A model generated the notes under the pieces. It was given only the letters and a program-made list of their open reading frames with translations, had not been told where the DNA came from and ran no database searches. A program made the position numbers and the translations under genes. A DNA stretch of 64,000 bases from NAT127 sp034717695. Lineage in GTDB: Bacteria > Pseudomonadota > Gammaproteobacteria > Pseudomonadales > Porticoccaceae. Positions 9,487-18,840 of this stretch are shown in pieces. The stretch is taken from NCBI GenBank assembly GCA_034717695.1, contig JAYELS010000058.1, positions 1-64,000 on the forward strand, written 5' to 3'. Position 1 is the first letter of the stretch, and each line of letters starts with the position of its first letter.

Positions 9487-9796
9487 TTCACCGTCGCACC
9501 GCATCGGCCATTCGCTGACCCCCTGTCACCGCGCCGGCCGCGGGCCCTTTGCCCGTTGTCGCTGCGCCGCCTTCGTCCAGATCAAGCTGTTTTCTCCCGC
9601 ATCAAAAAGTACCGACGAATCTGCAATTCGTCCATCGCCACCCGGTGCCCACTCCTATAGATTTGGTCATTAAGACGGCTGCGTTATTCCGCAGGGGCGC
9701 TTATCCATGCGCCGCGCGCCTGGCCGTGACTTGTACGCCGATACGATAAATACAGGGGGTGAGCAGGTTGACTCAGCAGCGTGAGTGGTTGCCGCC
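9487..9796 (+). other. Intergenic region between AraC gene and module 1
   Basis: No gene is supported in these 310 bases. The stretch is more AT-rich than its surroundings in its middle part (about 9590-9680). It carries GATACGATAAATAC at 9740-9753, a near match to the ATAACGAT motif. It is the likely promoter region for the first A-B-C-D genes. Confidence 0.5.
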
Positions 9797-10930
9797 ATGG
9801 AGGCCGTGAGCGTCGCCGGCAGCGGCATTCTTCCGAGGCCATGGGCCCTGGCGCTCTTGATGTCCGTCACCCACGGGGGGCTCGCGGAGACCGTCGCCCC
9901 CGTCGACGGTCGCATTGGCCTGGTACTTGGCGCCCTCAACCACGCCATCCACCAGACGGCGGATGGCAAGGCGGAATGCCCGGAGGGCTTTCACCACACC
10001 CAGCACGATAATTTCGTCGCCCAGTTTCCCACCGAGGCCGCGAGGGAGGCGATGCTGGAGCGCTACATCTACTACACCAATCGCGGGCCCAACGGCGAGA
10101 ACGTCTTCTTCCACCCCACCGTCATCGAGGACCCCCTGCCCCTCAGGGAAGTCCAGGGGGATGTGGGCATCGGGCTCGACCTCGACGGCAAGGTCAACCC
10201 CCGTTCCTTCACCAGCCCCGAGGGCTTGGCCGGAATCGACAACCAGCTTTACCGTGTGATCGGCTGCCTTCCCGGCTGGCGCCACGGCGGCACCATCGAG
10301 GGCAGCCTGAAAACCGAGGTGCGATCCTCGGCGAAGATGCGCATGCTGGTGGAGTTGTCCGAGGTCGACCACACCCTCAACGACGACCAGATCACGGTGT
10401 CCGTCTACCGCGGACGGGACGGTATCGAAGTGGGCCCCGATGGCAACCTGATCCCCTTCCGCAGCCAGCGCATCGATTACCGGGAGGGTGCCCGCTACAT
10501 CCACCGGATGGCCGGGCGCATCGTCGACGGGGTGGTGATTTCCGAGCCGGTGGACATGATCGTGCCCCTCTACGGGCCCTTCAATATTCTTCAGGAATTC
10601 GTCCTGCGGGATGCCCGATTCCAGCTCAGGCTGGACGGGCGTGGCGCCCAGGGGTACCTCGGCGGTTACTACGACGTGGAGCGCTGGTGGCTGAATTTCA
10701 CCAAGATGTGGGGCGCCCATTTCAATGCCGATGTCACCGGCTGGAGCGCGCCGGCCACCTACGCGGGCCTGCGCCGCCTCGCCGACGCCTACCCCGATGA
10801 AGAGGGCAACAACACCGCGATCTCCGGCGCCTACAAGCTGGAGTTCGTGCGCGCCTTCGTGATCCACGACGAGGCCGCGGAAGGTGCGCAGGTTCCAGGG
10901 GCGCCCTTGGCCCAGGGGGTGAGCCCATGA
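9797..10930 (+). CDS. Uncharacterised exported protein, module family A, copy 1
   Basis: I do not recognise a named family. The protein of about 377 aa has a signal peptide ending near GGLAET and should be periplasmic. Blocks shared with the second copy at 18841 include ECPEGFHHTQ, YYTNRGPNGENVF, GLDLDGKV, TSPEG..GIDNQLYRV and FRSQRI, so it is a real conserved family. Histidines and acidic residues in the conserved blocks could bind metal, but no known site is visible. Its stop overlaps the next start (ATGA), so it is translationally coupled to the DUF1592-type gene. The start could also be GTG 9785; no strong ribosome-binding site decides. Confidence 0.75.
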   Translation: MEAVSVAGSGILPRPWALALLMSVTHGGLAETVAPVDGRIGLVLGALNHAIHQTADGKAECPEGFHHTQHDNFVAQFPTEAAREAMLERYIYYTNRGPNGENVFFHPTVIEDPLPLREVQGDVGIGLDLDGKVNPRSFTSPEGLAGIDNQLYRVIGCLPGWRHGGTIEGSLKTEVRSSAKMRMLVELSEVDHTLNDDQITVSVYRGRDGIEVGPDGNLIPFRSQRIDYREGARYIHRMAGRIVDGVVISEPVDMIVPLYGPFNILQEFVLRDARFQLRLDGRGAQGYLGGYYDVERWWLNFTKMWGAHFNADVTGWSAPATYAGLRRLADAYPDEEGNNTAISGAYKLEFVRAFVIHDEAAEGAQVPGAPLAQGVSP

Positions 10931-12579
10931 CTGGCCGCGCCCGGAGGATCCTCATTGTCGCTGCCCTGGTGGTGGCCCTGGGTGCGGCAGGCGCCTACCT
11001 GTACCCCCGAAAGGCCCCGGTGCCCGCCGGCCCACCCACCGTCAAGCTGATCAGCCAGCCCCAGTACGCCAACACGGTGGCGAGCCTGTTCGGGGAGGAC
11101 ATCGAGATCCCTCGGCAATTTCCGCCCGTCAACCGCACCGAAGGCCTGCTGTCCCTCGGCAACGCCAACACGGCGATAACCCCGGTGGTCGTCGAGCGCT
11201 TCTACCGCTATGGCCAGTCGGTGGCCAGCCAGGTGTTCGCCCCCGGCCGGCGGGGGTATTTCATGCCCTGTACCCCGGCCTCCGCGACGGGCTCGGACGA
11301 CCAGTGTGCGCGACGCTTCATCGCCCCCATAGGCCGCCATCTGTACCGCCGCGCCCTCAGTGATGCCGAACTGGCGGGGCTGGTGGGGCTGGCGGGGGAC
11401 GCCGCGTCGAGGCTCGGGGATTTCCACGACGGCCTCGCCTATGTGCTGGCGGCCATGATGGCCTCCCCTGAGTTCGTGTTCATCTGGGACAACGTCGAGG
11501 AGGATCCGGCACGCCCCGGGGAGTTCCGCCTCGACGGCTATTCCAAGGCGTCGCGCCTCAGTTTTTTCCTGTGGAACAGCCCCCCGGATGAATTGCTGCT
11601 CAAGGCCGCCGAACAGGGAGAGCTGCACAGCCGGGAGGGTCTCGAGGCCAGTGTTGCGCGGATGCTGGCCTCGCCCCGGGTGGATCTTGCCATCCGCGGC
11701 CTCTTTGCCGACATGCTGCGCTTCGACGAATTCGAGAACCTGGCCAAGGACACCGTCATCTACCCGGCCTTTGGCCCCGGTGTCACCCGCGACGCGGCGG
11801 AGCAGATGCTGCGCACCATCGTCGATCATCTGGTTACCCGGGAAGGCGACTACCGCGACCTGTTCGTCACCCGCGACACCTTCATGAGCAACGCCCTGGC
11901 GGCCATCTACCAGGTGCCCATCAGCCCATCCCAGGACTTCGTGCCCCACCGCTTCCCCGCCGACAGCCCCCGCGCCGGGCTGCTGACCCAGGTGGGCTTT
12001 CTCGCTATCCATTCCCACCCGGGGCGCAGCTCACCCACCCGCCGCGGCGAGGGGGTGCGGGAGACCCTGCTGTGCCAGCCGGTGCCCCTGCCGCCCCCCA
12101 ATGTGGACTTCTCCAACTTCGAGGACCCCGCCGGGGAGTTCAAGACCGCCCGGGAGCGCCTGGTGCGCCACAGCAGTGATACCGCCTGCGCCAATTGCCA
12201 CCTGATCACCGACCCCATCGGCCTCGGACTTGAAAACTTCGACGGCGCCGGCCAGTTCCGAATGACGGAAAACGGCGCCACCATCGATGCCAGTGGCGTG
12301 CTCGACGGTGTCGGTTTCGAGGACCCGGCCACCCTGGGGGAAGCCGTCAGGCAAAACCCCGCCACCACGGAATGCCTGGTGGAACGGATGTTCGCCTACG
12401 GGGTAAATCGCCCGGTGGCGGCGCCGGAGCGGCCGTTGATACAGCGACTCAACAAGGGTTTTGCCCGGGATGGCTACCGGGTAACCGGGTTGATGAAGGC
12501 CATCGTTCTCGACGAGGCGTTCTTCGCGGTGGCCGTGCCCCGGGATCCGCCGGCCGACCAGCTCGCAACGGCAAGGTGA
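10927..12579 (+). CDS. DUF1592/DUF1588-type c-heme protein, module family B, copy 1
   Basis: The 550-aa protein has an N-terminal membrane anchor (about residues 7-24). A DUF1595-like YRRALSDAEL segment follows, then the DUF1592 block ASRLSFFLWNSPPDELL near residue 203, and the DUF1588 block SSPTRRGEGVRETLLCQPVP near residue 368. A CANCH heme-c motif sits at residues 421-425, followed by GLGLENFDGAGQFR and a DUF1585-like end. This is the domain order of planctomycete PSD-type proteins, which are thought to act outside the cytoplasm and bind heme c; their reaction is not established. It overlaps gene A by 4 bases and is followed by the DUF1552 gene, the usual partner of this family. Confidence 0.88.
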   Translation: MTGRARRILIVAALVVALGAAGAYLYPRKAPVPAGPPTVKLISQPQYANTVASLFGEDIEIPRQFPPVNRTEGLLSLGNANTAITPVVVERFYRYGQSVASQVFAPGRRGYFMPCTPASATGSDDQCARRFIAPIGRHLYRRALSDAELAGLVGLAGDAASRLGDFHDGLAYVLAAMMASPEFVFIWDNVEEDPARPGEFRLDGYSKASRLSFFLWNSPPDELLLKAAEQGELHSREGLEASVARMLASPRVDLAIRGLFADMLRFDEFENLAKDTVIYPAFGPGVTRDAAEQMLRTIVDHLVTREGDYRDLFVTRDTFMSNALAAIYQVPISPSQDFVPHRFPADSPRAGLLTQVGFLAIHSHPGRSSPTRRGEGVRETLLCQPVPLPPPNVDFSNFEDPAGEFKTARERLVRHSSDTACANCHLITDPIGLGLENFDGAGQFRMTENGATIDASGVLDGVGFEDPATLGEAVRQNPATTECLVERMFAYGVNRPVAAPERPLIQRLNKGFARDGYRVTGLMKAIVLDEAFFAVAVPRDPPADQLATAR

Positions 12580-12609
12580 TGGCGCCAACAGCGCCACTGG
12601 AGGCAAAAG

Positions 12610-13953
12610 GTGACTCGAAAAGACCTGTCCCGGCGACGATTCCTGAAGGGCATGGTGGCCGGCTCCGCGGTCACCGTCGGCCTTCCCTTTCTGGAGGTAT
12701 TCCTCAACACCCACGGCACGGCGCTGGCGTCGGGCCTGCCCATTCCCAGGCGTTTCGGCACCTGGTTCTGGGGGCTCGGGATGAACAAGCAGGTGTTCGT
12801 GCCCAGCAAGGTGGGCAGTGATTTTGACCTGCCCATTGAAATTGCCCCCCTTGCCGGGGTGCGCAAGCACGTCAATATCTTCACCAATTTCAATACCACC
12901 ACCGATGGCCGCCCCAACCTCTGCCACTACACCGGCTGGGTGGTGCTGCGCAACGGCACCGCCCCCAGCGACCGCCAGGACCTGGTGGGCCCCAGCGTGG
13001 ATGTGCTGGTGGCGGATGCCATCGGTCGCGGCACCCCGTTCAGGCAGATCGATGTCAACGCCACGGGGGACGGCCGCGACACCCACAGCTTTCGCGGCCG
13101 CAACGCCTTCAACGTGCCGGAAACTTCCCCGGTGGCCTTTTACCAACGGATCTTCGGCCCGCAGTTTCAGGACCCCAACTCGCCCACCTTCACCCCCAAC
13201 CCCAAGTTGATGGCGGAGCGGAGCGTGTTGTCGGGGGTGATGGATGAGAGCGCGAAGCTCAAGCGGATCCTTGGCAGCGACGACCGGGCGCGGCTCGACC
13301 AGTATTATTCGGGCCTCCGGGACATGGAGAATCAACTCACCTACTTTTTGCAAAAGCCGGAGCCGAGGCCCGCCTGCAGCGCGCCGGGGGCGATCGCCAG
13401 CGATCCACCCCTGGGGCTCGACGCCGAACTGGTGGCGGATCGCCACAAGCTGATGACCCGGATACTGGTGATGGCCATCGCCTGCGACCAGACCCGGGTT
13501 TTCAACATGACCTACTCCAACTCCTTCGCCGCCACCGTCAAGCAAGGCTACGAAAAGTCCCACCACACCGAAACCCACGAGGAACTGGTGGACCCGGCGC
13601 TGGGCTACCAGCCCCTGGTCCACTGGTACACCCGCAAATCCATGGAGGCCTGGGCCTACTTCGTGGAGCAGCTGGCGAGCTTTCCCGAGGGGGATGGCAC
13701 CTTGCTGGATAACTCCCTGGTCTACGCCCACTCCGACCAGAGCTTTGCCAAGGTGCACTCCCTGGAGGGCATCCCCATGTTCACCGCCGGGTCCGCCGGG
13801 GGCCGCATCAAGACCGGCATCCACGTGGACGGCAAGCTCACCCCCGGGACCCGGCTGCCCTTCACCCTGCAGCGGGTGATGGATATCGACATCGACGCCT
13901 GGGGGACCGGTGCCAACAGGGCCACCACCGATATCACGGAGATCATGGCTTGA
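12610..13953 (+). CDS. DUF1552 protein, Tat-exported, module family C, copy 1
   Basis: The 447-aa protein starts at GTG 12610 with a Tat signal (SRRRFLKGMVAG) and then the DUF1552 pattern, including RFGTWFWGLGMN, NFNTTTDGRPNLCHYTGWV and SYNVPETSP-like blocks. DUF1552 proteins are periplasmic and nearly always encoded beside DUF1592-type proteins. They are related in fold to DUF1501/alkaline-phosphatase-like proteins, but no activity is proven. Tat export implies folding or cofactor loading in the cytoplasm. The stop codon shares a base with the ATG of the next gene (ATGA-like overlap), so translation is coupled. Confidence 0.88.
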   Translation: MTRKDLSRRRFLKGMVAGSAVTVGLPFLEVFLNTHGTALASGLPIPRRFGTWFWGLGMNKQVFVPSKVGSDFDLPIEIAPLAGVRKHVNIFTNFNTTTDGRPNLCHYTGWVVLRNGTAPSDRQDLVGPSVDVLVADAIGRGTPFRQIDVNATGDGRDTHSFRGRNAFNVPETSPVAFYQRIFGPQFQDPNSPTFTPNPKLMAERSVLSGVMDESAKLKRILGSDDRARLDQYYSGLRDMENQLTYFLQKPEPRPACSAPGAIASDPPLGLDAELVADRHKLMTRILVMAIACDQTRVFNMTYSNSFAATVKQGYEKSHHTETHEELVDPALGYQPLVHWYTRKSMEAWAYFVEQLASFPEGDGTLLDNSLVYAHSDQSFAKVHSLEGIPMFTAGSAGGRIKTGIHVDGKLTPGTRLPFTLQRVMDIDIDAWGTGANRATTDITEIMA

Positions 13954-15254
13954 TGAGCGAAACCAGTGGGGCCGAATCACCCCGGGGCGGCGTCGAGACG
14001 AGGCGCCCATGGCGGATTCACACAGGGGGATTGTGGGGGGTTGTCGTCGCTGTTGCCTGCCTGGCCACGGGGCCGGCAATGGCCGGGGAGGCGGCCATGC
14101 CGTCCAATGTGCGGGTGGTGGCCACCGATGAAATGGCCGCGCTGTTTGTCGACGAGGCCGGATTCACCCTCTACAGCTCCCGCTACGACGACAAGGCATT
14201 CGAGTCGAAATGCAACGACGATCGCTATCGCCGGGTGCTGGGGCGGGGCCAGGCGGTCAACATCGTGCCCGATGCCGCCAATCGCCCCAGCTGCGAGGAG
14301 GCCTGGCCGCCGTTCAGGCCAGTGGAGCAGGGCCTCGCCGCGGGTGACGAAATCGGCCCCTGGAAAGTCATCGCGCGCCACGACGACAGCCTGCAATGGA
14401 CCTACGGGGGCAAGCCGGTCTACCTCTCCTCCTATGACCGGCATCCCGCGCAGCTCACCGACAGCCACGGCTACCTGGGGCGCACGCCCCTGTTCGCGCC
14501 CCTCGGCCTGCCCCCGGGCATGGACGCGAGACTCACGGAATCCGGTTTCACCCTCACCACGTCCGCGGGGTATACCCTATACGCCGCCAGCGGCGAGTGC
14601 GACCGCCAATGCCAGCAGCTGTGGCGGCCATTCAATGTGCCGGTGGCCGCCCTGGTCGGGGATCGCGACGATGGACTCGCCGTGCTCACCCGCCCCGATG
14701 GCGCGCGCCAGTGGTCCCACCAGGGTGAGCCCCTCTACACCTACGGGGGCGACCTGGCGCCGGGGGAGGTGGAAGGCCAGGGTATTCCCGGCTGGCGACC
14801 CGTGATCCTCAAGCCCCGGGCGCCCCTGCCCGCCGACATCCGCGTTCAGATGACCGGCGACGGGGAGGTCTTTGCCGATCGCAACGGCCTCACCCTCTAC
14901 AGCTTCCGCTGCATCGACGAGGCCCCCGATCACCTGCCCTGCGACCGGCCGGGTTCGCCGCAACACTATCGCCTCAGTATCTGCGGCACCCCGGAGGTCT
15001 GCATGGCCACCTGGCGCCCCCTGGTGGCGTCGCAAGGCGCTCGCCCCCTGGGCAATGTGTGGACCATCGTGCCCGTCGACCCCACCGGCAAGACTCTCCA
15101 CGCCGAGGAAGGCAGCGTGCCGGAACCCTTGCGGGTGTGGGCCTACTACGGTCGGCCGGTGTTCACCTATGTCCACGACAAGCAGCCGGGGGACATCCTG
15201 GGGGACAAGGTCAGCCACCTGGTGGATTGGGGTTTCTGGATGATCAAGAAATAG
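13953..15254 (+). CDS. Secreted triple-repeat COG4315-type protein, module family D, copy 1
   Basis: The protein of about 433 aa has a long N-region and a signal peptide ending GPAMAGEA. It then has three repeats of the PF03640/COG4315 type at about residues 48-180, 185-285 and 290-430. Each repeat has a GFTLY/GLTLYS core, a Cys-containing segment leading to W.PF/W.PL, and a GKPVY/GEPLY/GRPVF end. Cysteine pairs in each repeat (for example GECDRQC, CGTPEVC) may form disulfides. The family is secreted or lipid-anchored and of unknown function. No lipobox is evident here. The start ATG 13953 overlaps the previous stop. Confidence 0.8.
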   Translation: MSETSGAESPRGGVETRRPWRIHTGGLWGVVVAVACLATGPAMAGEAAMPSNVRVVATDEMAALFVDEAGFTLYSSRYDDKAFESKCNDDRYRRVLGRGQAVNIVPDAANRPSCEEAWPPFRPVEQGLAAGDEIGPWKVIARHDDSLQWTYGGKPVYLSSYDRHPAQLTDSHGYLGRTPLFAPLGLPPGMDARLTESGFTLTTSAGYTLYAASGECDRQCQQLWRPFNVPVAALVGDRDDGLAVLTRPDGARQWSHQGEPLYTYGGDLAPGEVEGQGIPGWRPVILKPRAPLPADIRVQMTGDGEVFADRNGLTLYSFRCIDEAPDHLPCDRPGSPQHYRLSICGTPEVCMATWRPLVASQGARPLGNVWTIVPVDPTGKTLHAEEGSVPEPLRVWAYYGRPVFTYVHDKQPGDILGDKVSHLVDWGFWMIKK

Positions 15255-15332
15255 CAAAAAAGGAGGCAGGGCCAGGGAGCAATGTGTAAGGCACGGAGTG
15301 TTCCACTCAAGGGACTGAATACCCACTCGATA

Positions 15333-15340
15333 ATAACGAT
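15333..15340 (+). promoter_or_regulatory. ATAACGAT motif 27 nt before TonB receptor E1
   Basis: ATAACGAT starts 27 bases before the ATG at 15360. Position and sequence match the sites before 8482 and 24495, while the bases between motif and start differ apart from the ribosome-binding site. Confidence 0.5.
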
Positions 15341-15359
15341 GATTTCCGAGGAGCACATC

Positions 15360-17669
15360 ATGACCATAAACAAGACCAATGCTTGCCATGGAGCCGGATC
15401 ACTCCACCACAACGAGCTGGCCCTGGCGGTGACCCTGGCCATCTCCTGTCTGCCGTTTTCTCCGGTGATCGCCCAGGAGGGGGACAGCGCCAGGACGCTC
15501 GAGGAGATCGTGGTGGTGGCGCGCCGCACCGAGGAGCGGGCCATGGATGTCCCCATCACCGTGACGGTTGTGGGTGCGGAACAGATCAAGGCTGCGCAGC
15601 TCAACTCCGGCGAGGATCTGATCCGGGTCGTGCCGTCCCTCCATGCGGCCCAGGGAACCACCGGGCCCGGGGCGACAACCTATGCGATTCGCGGTATCAG
15701 CGCCGGCGTGGTGCCCTATTTCAGTGAAATACCATCGGTGGGAACCACCACCGATGATCAGTTGTGGGACCTGGCGTCTGTTCAGACACTGTCGGGCCCC
15801 CAGGGTACCCTGTTTGGTCGAAACAGCACGGGCGGGGCGATTCTATTCGTCCCTCAAAAACCCACTGAGAGATTGGAGGGATTTATCGATGCCGGCATAG
15901 GAAACTATCAGGAAAGCCGGCTGACCGCCGTGGTCAATGTGCCGCTTAGCGACGAGCTCAGGGTGCGCCTCGGGGCCAAGACCCTCAAGCGGGACGGTGT
16001 GGTCGAGAATATCATCGGCACCGATTATCAATCTCAGGATCGACAGGCCTTTCGCGCGGCGATGACATACGAGCCCAGTAGCCGCATATCGAACTACACC
16101 TTGCTGGACTACGCCGAGCGCGACGAAGTGGGGCCGCTTCTCATCAGTGATGATGTTCAAAGCACCCTGGGTTGTTTCGCCGGCCTTGGTTGCTTTTACA
16201 ACTATGAAAGCCAGATTCGCCCGCTGGCGGAACGACAGCAGCAATTGGGCATTCGCAAGATTGCCAGCAATACCCCCGATTCGCCGTTTGACGAAACCAC
16301 CGCCTGGGGTATTACCAATATCCTCAGTATCAGTTCGGCATCGGGCATAACGCTGCGCTACCTGTTTGGATACCGATACTATGACTCCGACTATTTTCGC
16401 AGCCAGACATCCCTGGACCTGCCAATTCAGGTGGCGCGGCAAGGAACGCCGGAGAGTGATGCCTTCACCCATGAACTGCAGCTGTCCGGTACGGAATTCG
16501 ATGATCGCCTCGACTGGACGGTGGGCCTGTTCTATTCCGACACAGAGAACGAAGCGTTCCGGTCCTACGCGCTGTTCAATCAGCCAGGCCAGGTGTATTC
16601 ATACGAAAACAATCCCACCGCCACCGATTGGGGTACGCGGGACACGGAGGCGGTATACGCCCAGGGTAGCTACAAACTCACGGATCGCCTGAGCCTGACC
16701 CTGGGCGCACGCTATACGGAGGAAAAGGCCACCCTCAAGACCCGCTCGATAGGGCCTCAGTTCACCTTCTTCGGGCCAAGGACCTGCCTGCTTGTGGCCT
16801 CGCCTTCCGTCGATCGGGAGAACTGCATCCGCAATCTCGACGACAGCTTCAATGCGACCACTTACAACATCGCCCTGGACTACAAGATTGGGGATGATTT
16901 TCTGCTGTATCTAACCGCCCGGGAGGGCTTCAACGGCGGTGGCTTCAACCCCGGTGTTCGCGACGACAACCGGCCGGGGTCGCCCCAGCCAGCCTATGGG
17001 CCGGAGACACTGAGCGATGTCGAGCTGGGCTTCAAGGGCCAGGGGAGCTGGGGCAACGTGCCCTGGCGCGCCAATGTCTCTCTCTATCAGTCCAAGTATG
17101 AGGACATGCATCGCAGCGCGCGGGGCATCAATGCCAACGGTGTACCCTTTATCGGTACCGCCAATGCGGCGGAAGCCACCATCAATGGCGCGCAGATTGA
17201 AACCTCCTTCAAGCCCCTGGATAGACTTTAGGTGAATGTCAATTACGGCTATCTGGACCCGTCGTACGACAAGGGCACCGAGGTGTTCAACAAGGATAAC
17301 GAGTTCGCCCGCGCCCCCGAGCACACGGTCAACGCGTCGTTGAGCTACAGCTGGCCTCTGGTTGTGGGAGGGGAAATCGTTTTCTACGGTGGTTATACCT
17401 ATCAGAGCGAAATTACCTTCTCGGACAGCAACCTCGGAGCTCCGGATGATGTATTCCAGGACGGTTATGAACTTATCGACGCAAGACTTGGCTGGAATAA
17501 TGTGGGGGGAGGCCCGGTGGATATCGGTATCTACGGAAAAAACCTCAATGACGAGACCTATGCCCTCGATCGCCAGGATAATCGCAATTTTCTTGGTTTC
17601 CTCGGAACCCATTACAACGTACCGAGAACCTACGGCATAGAGCTCCGGTACAGTTTTGGCGAGCAGTAG
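15360..17669 (+). pseudogene. TonB-dependent receptor, module family E, copy 1, interrupted by in-frame TAG
   Basis: The frame from ATG 15360 (GAGGAG upstream) encodes a signal peptide, the TonB-box region EEIVVVARRTEERAMDVP, the plug signature LSGPQGTLFGRNSTGGAI and most of a barrel. It stops at TAG 17229-17231, then stays open in the same frame for 145 more codons to RYSFGEQ, the expected aromatic-type barrel end. The codon falls in LDRL*VNVNYGYLDP, where receptors of this class usually have Q or another polar residue, so a CAG to TAG change is likely. Without the last strands the barrel would not assemble. It is a recent nonsense allele, a read-through site or a sequence error. Confidence 0.85.
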
Positions 17670-17690
17670 TCAGGGAGTGGCTGCCCGGTA

Positions 17691-17707
17691 GCGGGGCGTT
17701 GCCCCGC
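17691..17707 (+). terminator. GC-rich hairpin after TonB receptor E1
   Basis: GCGGGGC (17691-17697) and GCCCCGC (17701-17707) form a perfect 7-bp stem around a GTT loop, 22 bases after the stop. No T-tract follows, so termination strength is uncertain. Confidence 0.45.
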
Positions 17708-17750
17708 CCTCGGCGGCCGTTATCGTAATTTGCTATGAAGGATTCAATTC

Positions 17751-18269
17751 ATGCTGTTGAAGACAGGTCGGGCAGGTTGTTCATGGGTAAGCGGTGCAAG
17801 ATTTCTGGCGATTGGCACGATGGCGATGGCGGGCTTGTTGATGTCGGCCTGTTCCGGTAGTCCGCAATGTGTACCCGAAAGTGACATTCAGCAAGTGGTA
17901 TGCGAACGCCAGCAAGGGTTCAGGGATATTGGCAAGAACCTGAAGATTGTCGATGACGAGGTCAAGTCGGGGGATCCGGACTACCAGAAGGTTGCCGAGT
18001 CCGCCATGCGGATCGTCGAGACAGGGAAGTCCATCCCCCATTGGTTTCCCGAGGGCAGCGGGCCAGAGGTGGGTATCGCCACCGACGCCAAGGCGGAGAT
18101 CTGGTCCGATCCAGATAAATTCTCCGCCGCCTACCAGGAGTTCGTCGCTGAATCCGAGCGCCTCGTATCCTCCGCCGCGACGGAGAATTTCACCGCGTTG
18201 CAGGCACAGTTTCACGCCACCGGCGCTGCCTGCTCCAACTGTCACAAGCCCTTCCGGGTGGACAAGTAG
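17751..18269 (+). CDS. c'-type (class II) cytochrome, probable lipoprotein
   Basis: The 172-aa protein has a signal peptide ending LLMSAC, a possible lipobox, and a single C-terminal heme motif CSNCH at residues 161-165. C-terminal heme attachment in a helical protein of this size is the class II layout (cytochrome c'/c-556). It should carry electrons or bind gases in the periplasm. It lies between the two copies of the A-B-C-D-E module and just before a HiPIP gene (2-base gap), so the two redox carriers are probably co-transcribed and may serve the module's c-heme proteins. GAAGGAT upstream supports the start. Confidence 0.85.
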   Translation: MLLKTGRAGCSWVSGARFLAIGTMAMAGLLMSACSGSPQCVPESDIQQVVCERQQGFRDIGKNLKIVDDEVKSGDPDYQKVAESAMRIVETGKSIPHWFPEGSGPEVGIATDAKAEIWSDPDKFSAAYQEFVAESERLVSSAATENFTALQAQFHATGAACSNCHKPFRVDK

Positions 18270-18271
18270 CC

Positions 18272-18598
18272 ATGAGCCATGACAACAAGCGGAACATCAG
18301 TCTTTCCCGGCGCGGGTTTCTGTCCGGCATGGCGCGGGTTGCGGTGGCGGGCTCCGCCGTCTTGTTGGCGTCCTGTGGGCGCGATGGCAATGCCATCGCC
18401 TGCGTCGAGAATCTCGCAAGCGGTGAAGCGTCGTTGCGCCGCTCGTTCAACTACAGCGACAAATCCCCGGTGGCGGATAAGTCCTGCGGCAACTGCGTCT
18501 TCTTCGAGGCAGGGGAGGGCGGCTGCGGCCACTGTCGTATTTTTACAGGCCCCGCGAGCCTCGGCGGATACTGCGATTCGTGGAGCAAGCGCGCCTGA
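18272..18598 (+). CDS. High-potential iron-sulfur protein, Tat-exported
   Basis: The 108-aa protein has a Tat signal (SRRGFLSGMARVAVAG) and a HiPIP domain. The likely [4Fe-4S] ligands are Cys72, Cys75, Cys88 and Cys101, with the family's CxxCxFF start and GYCDSW end. Cys85 is an additional cysteine. HiPIPs carry single electrons in the periplasm. The signal ends LLASC at residues 31-35, which reads as a lipobox, so the protein may be a Tat-exported lipoprotein, unusual for HiPIPs. It follows the cytochrome gene with 2 bases between them. Confidence 0.9.
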   Translation: MSHDNKRNISLSRRGFLSGMARVAVAGSAVLLASCGRDGNAIACVENLASGEASLRRSFNYSDKSPVADKSCGNCVFFEAGEGGCGHCRIFTGPASLGGYCDSWSKRA

Positions 18599-18840
18599 AA
18601 TAATCCGCTGAGTCGGGTGTTCAGGGAATGAATTACACGGGTATCACTGACTGTGCCGGGGGGCGACAGGGTTAATATACAGGCTCGCCTTCCCCGTGAA
18701 TCATTCAACGATTTCGAATGACGAAAATGCGAAAAAGTACAGTCGATCGTTAAAAAATGCCATGGCGACCGCGGGGCAATGGGCATAGTGTCGTGGCTGC
18801 GGTGTCTTTTCCCGTGCGCTTCAACATCACGGAATATCCC

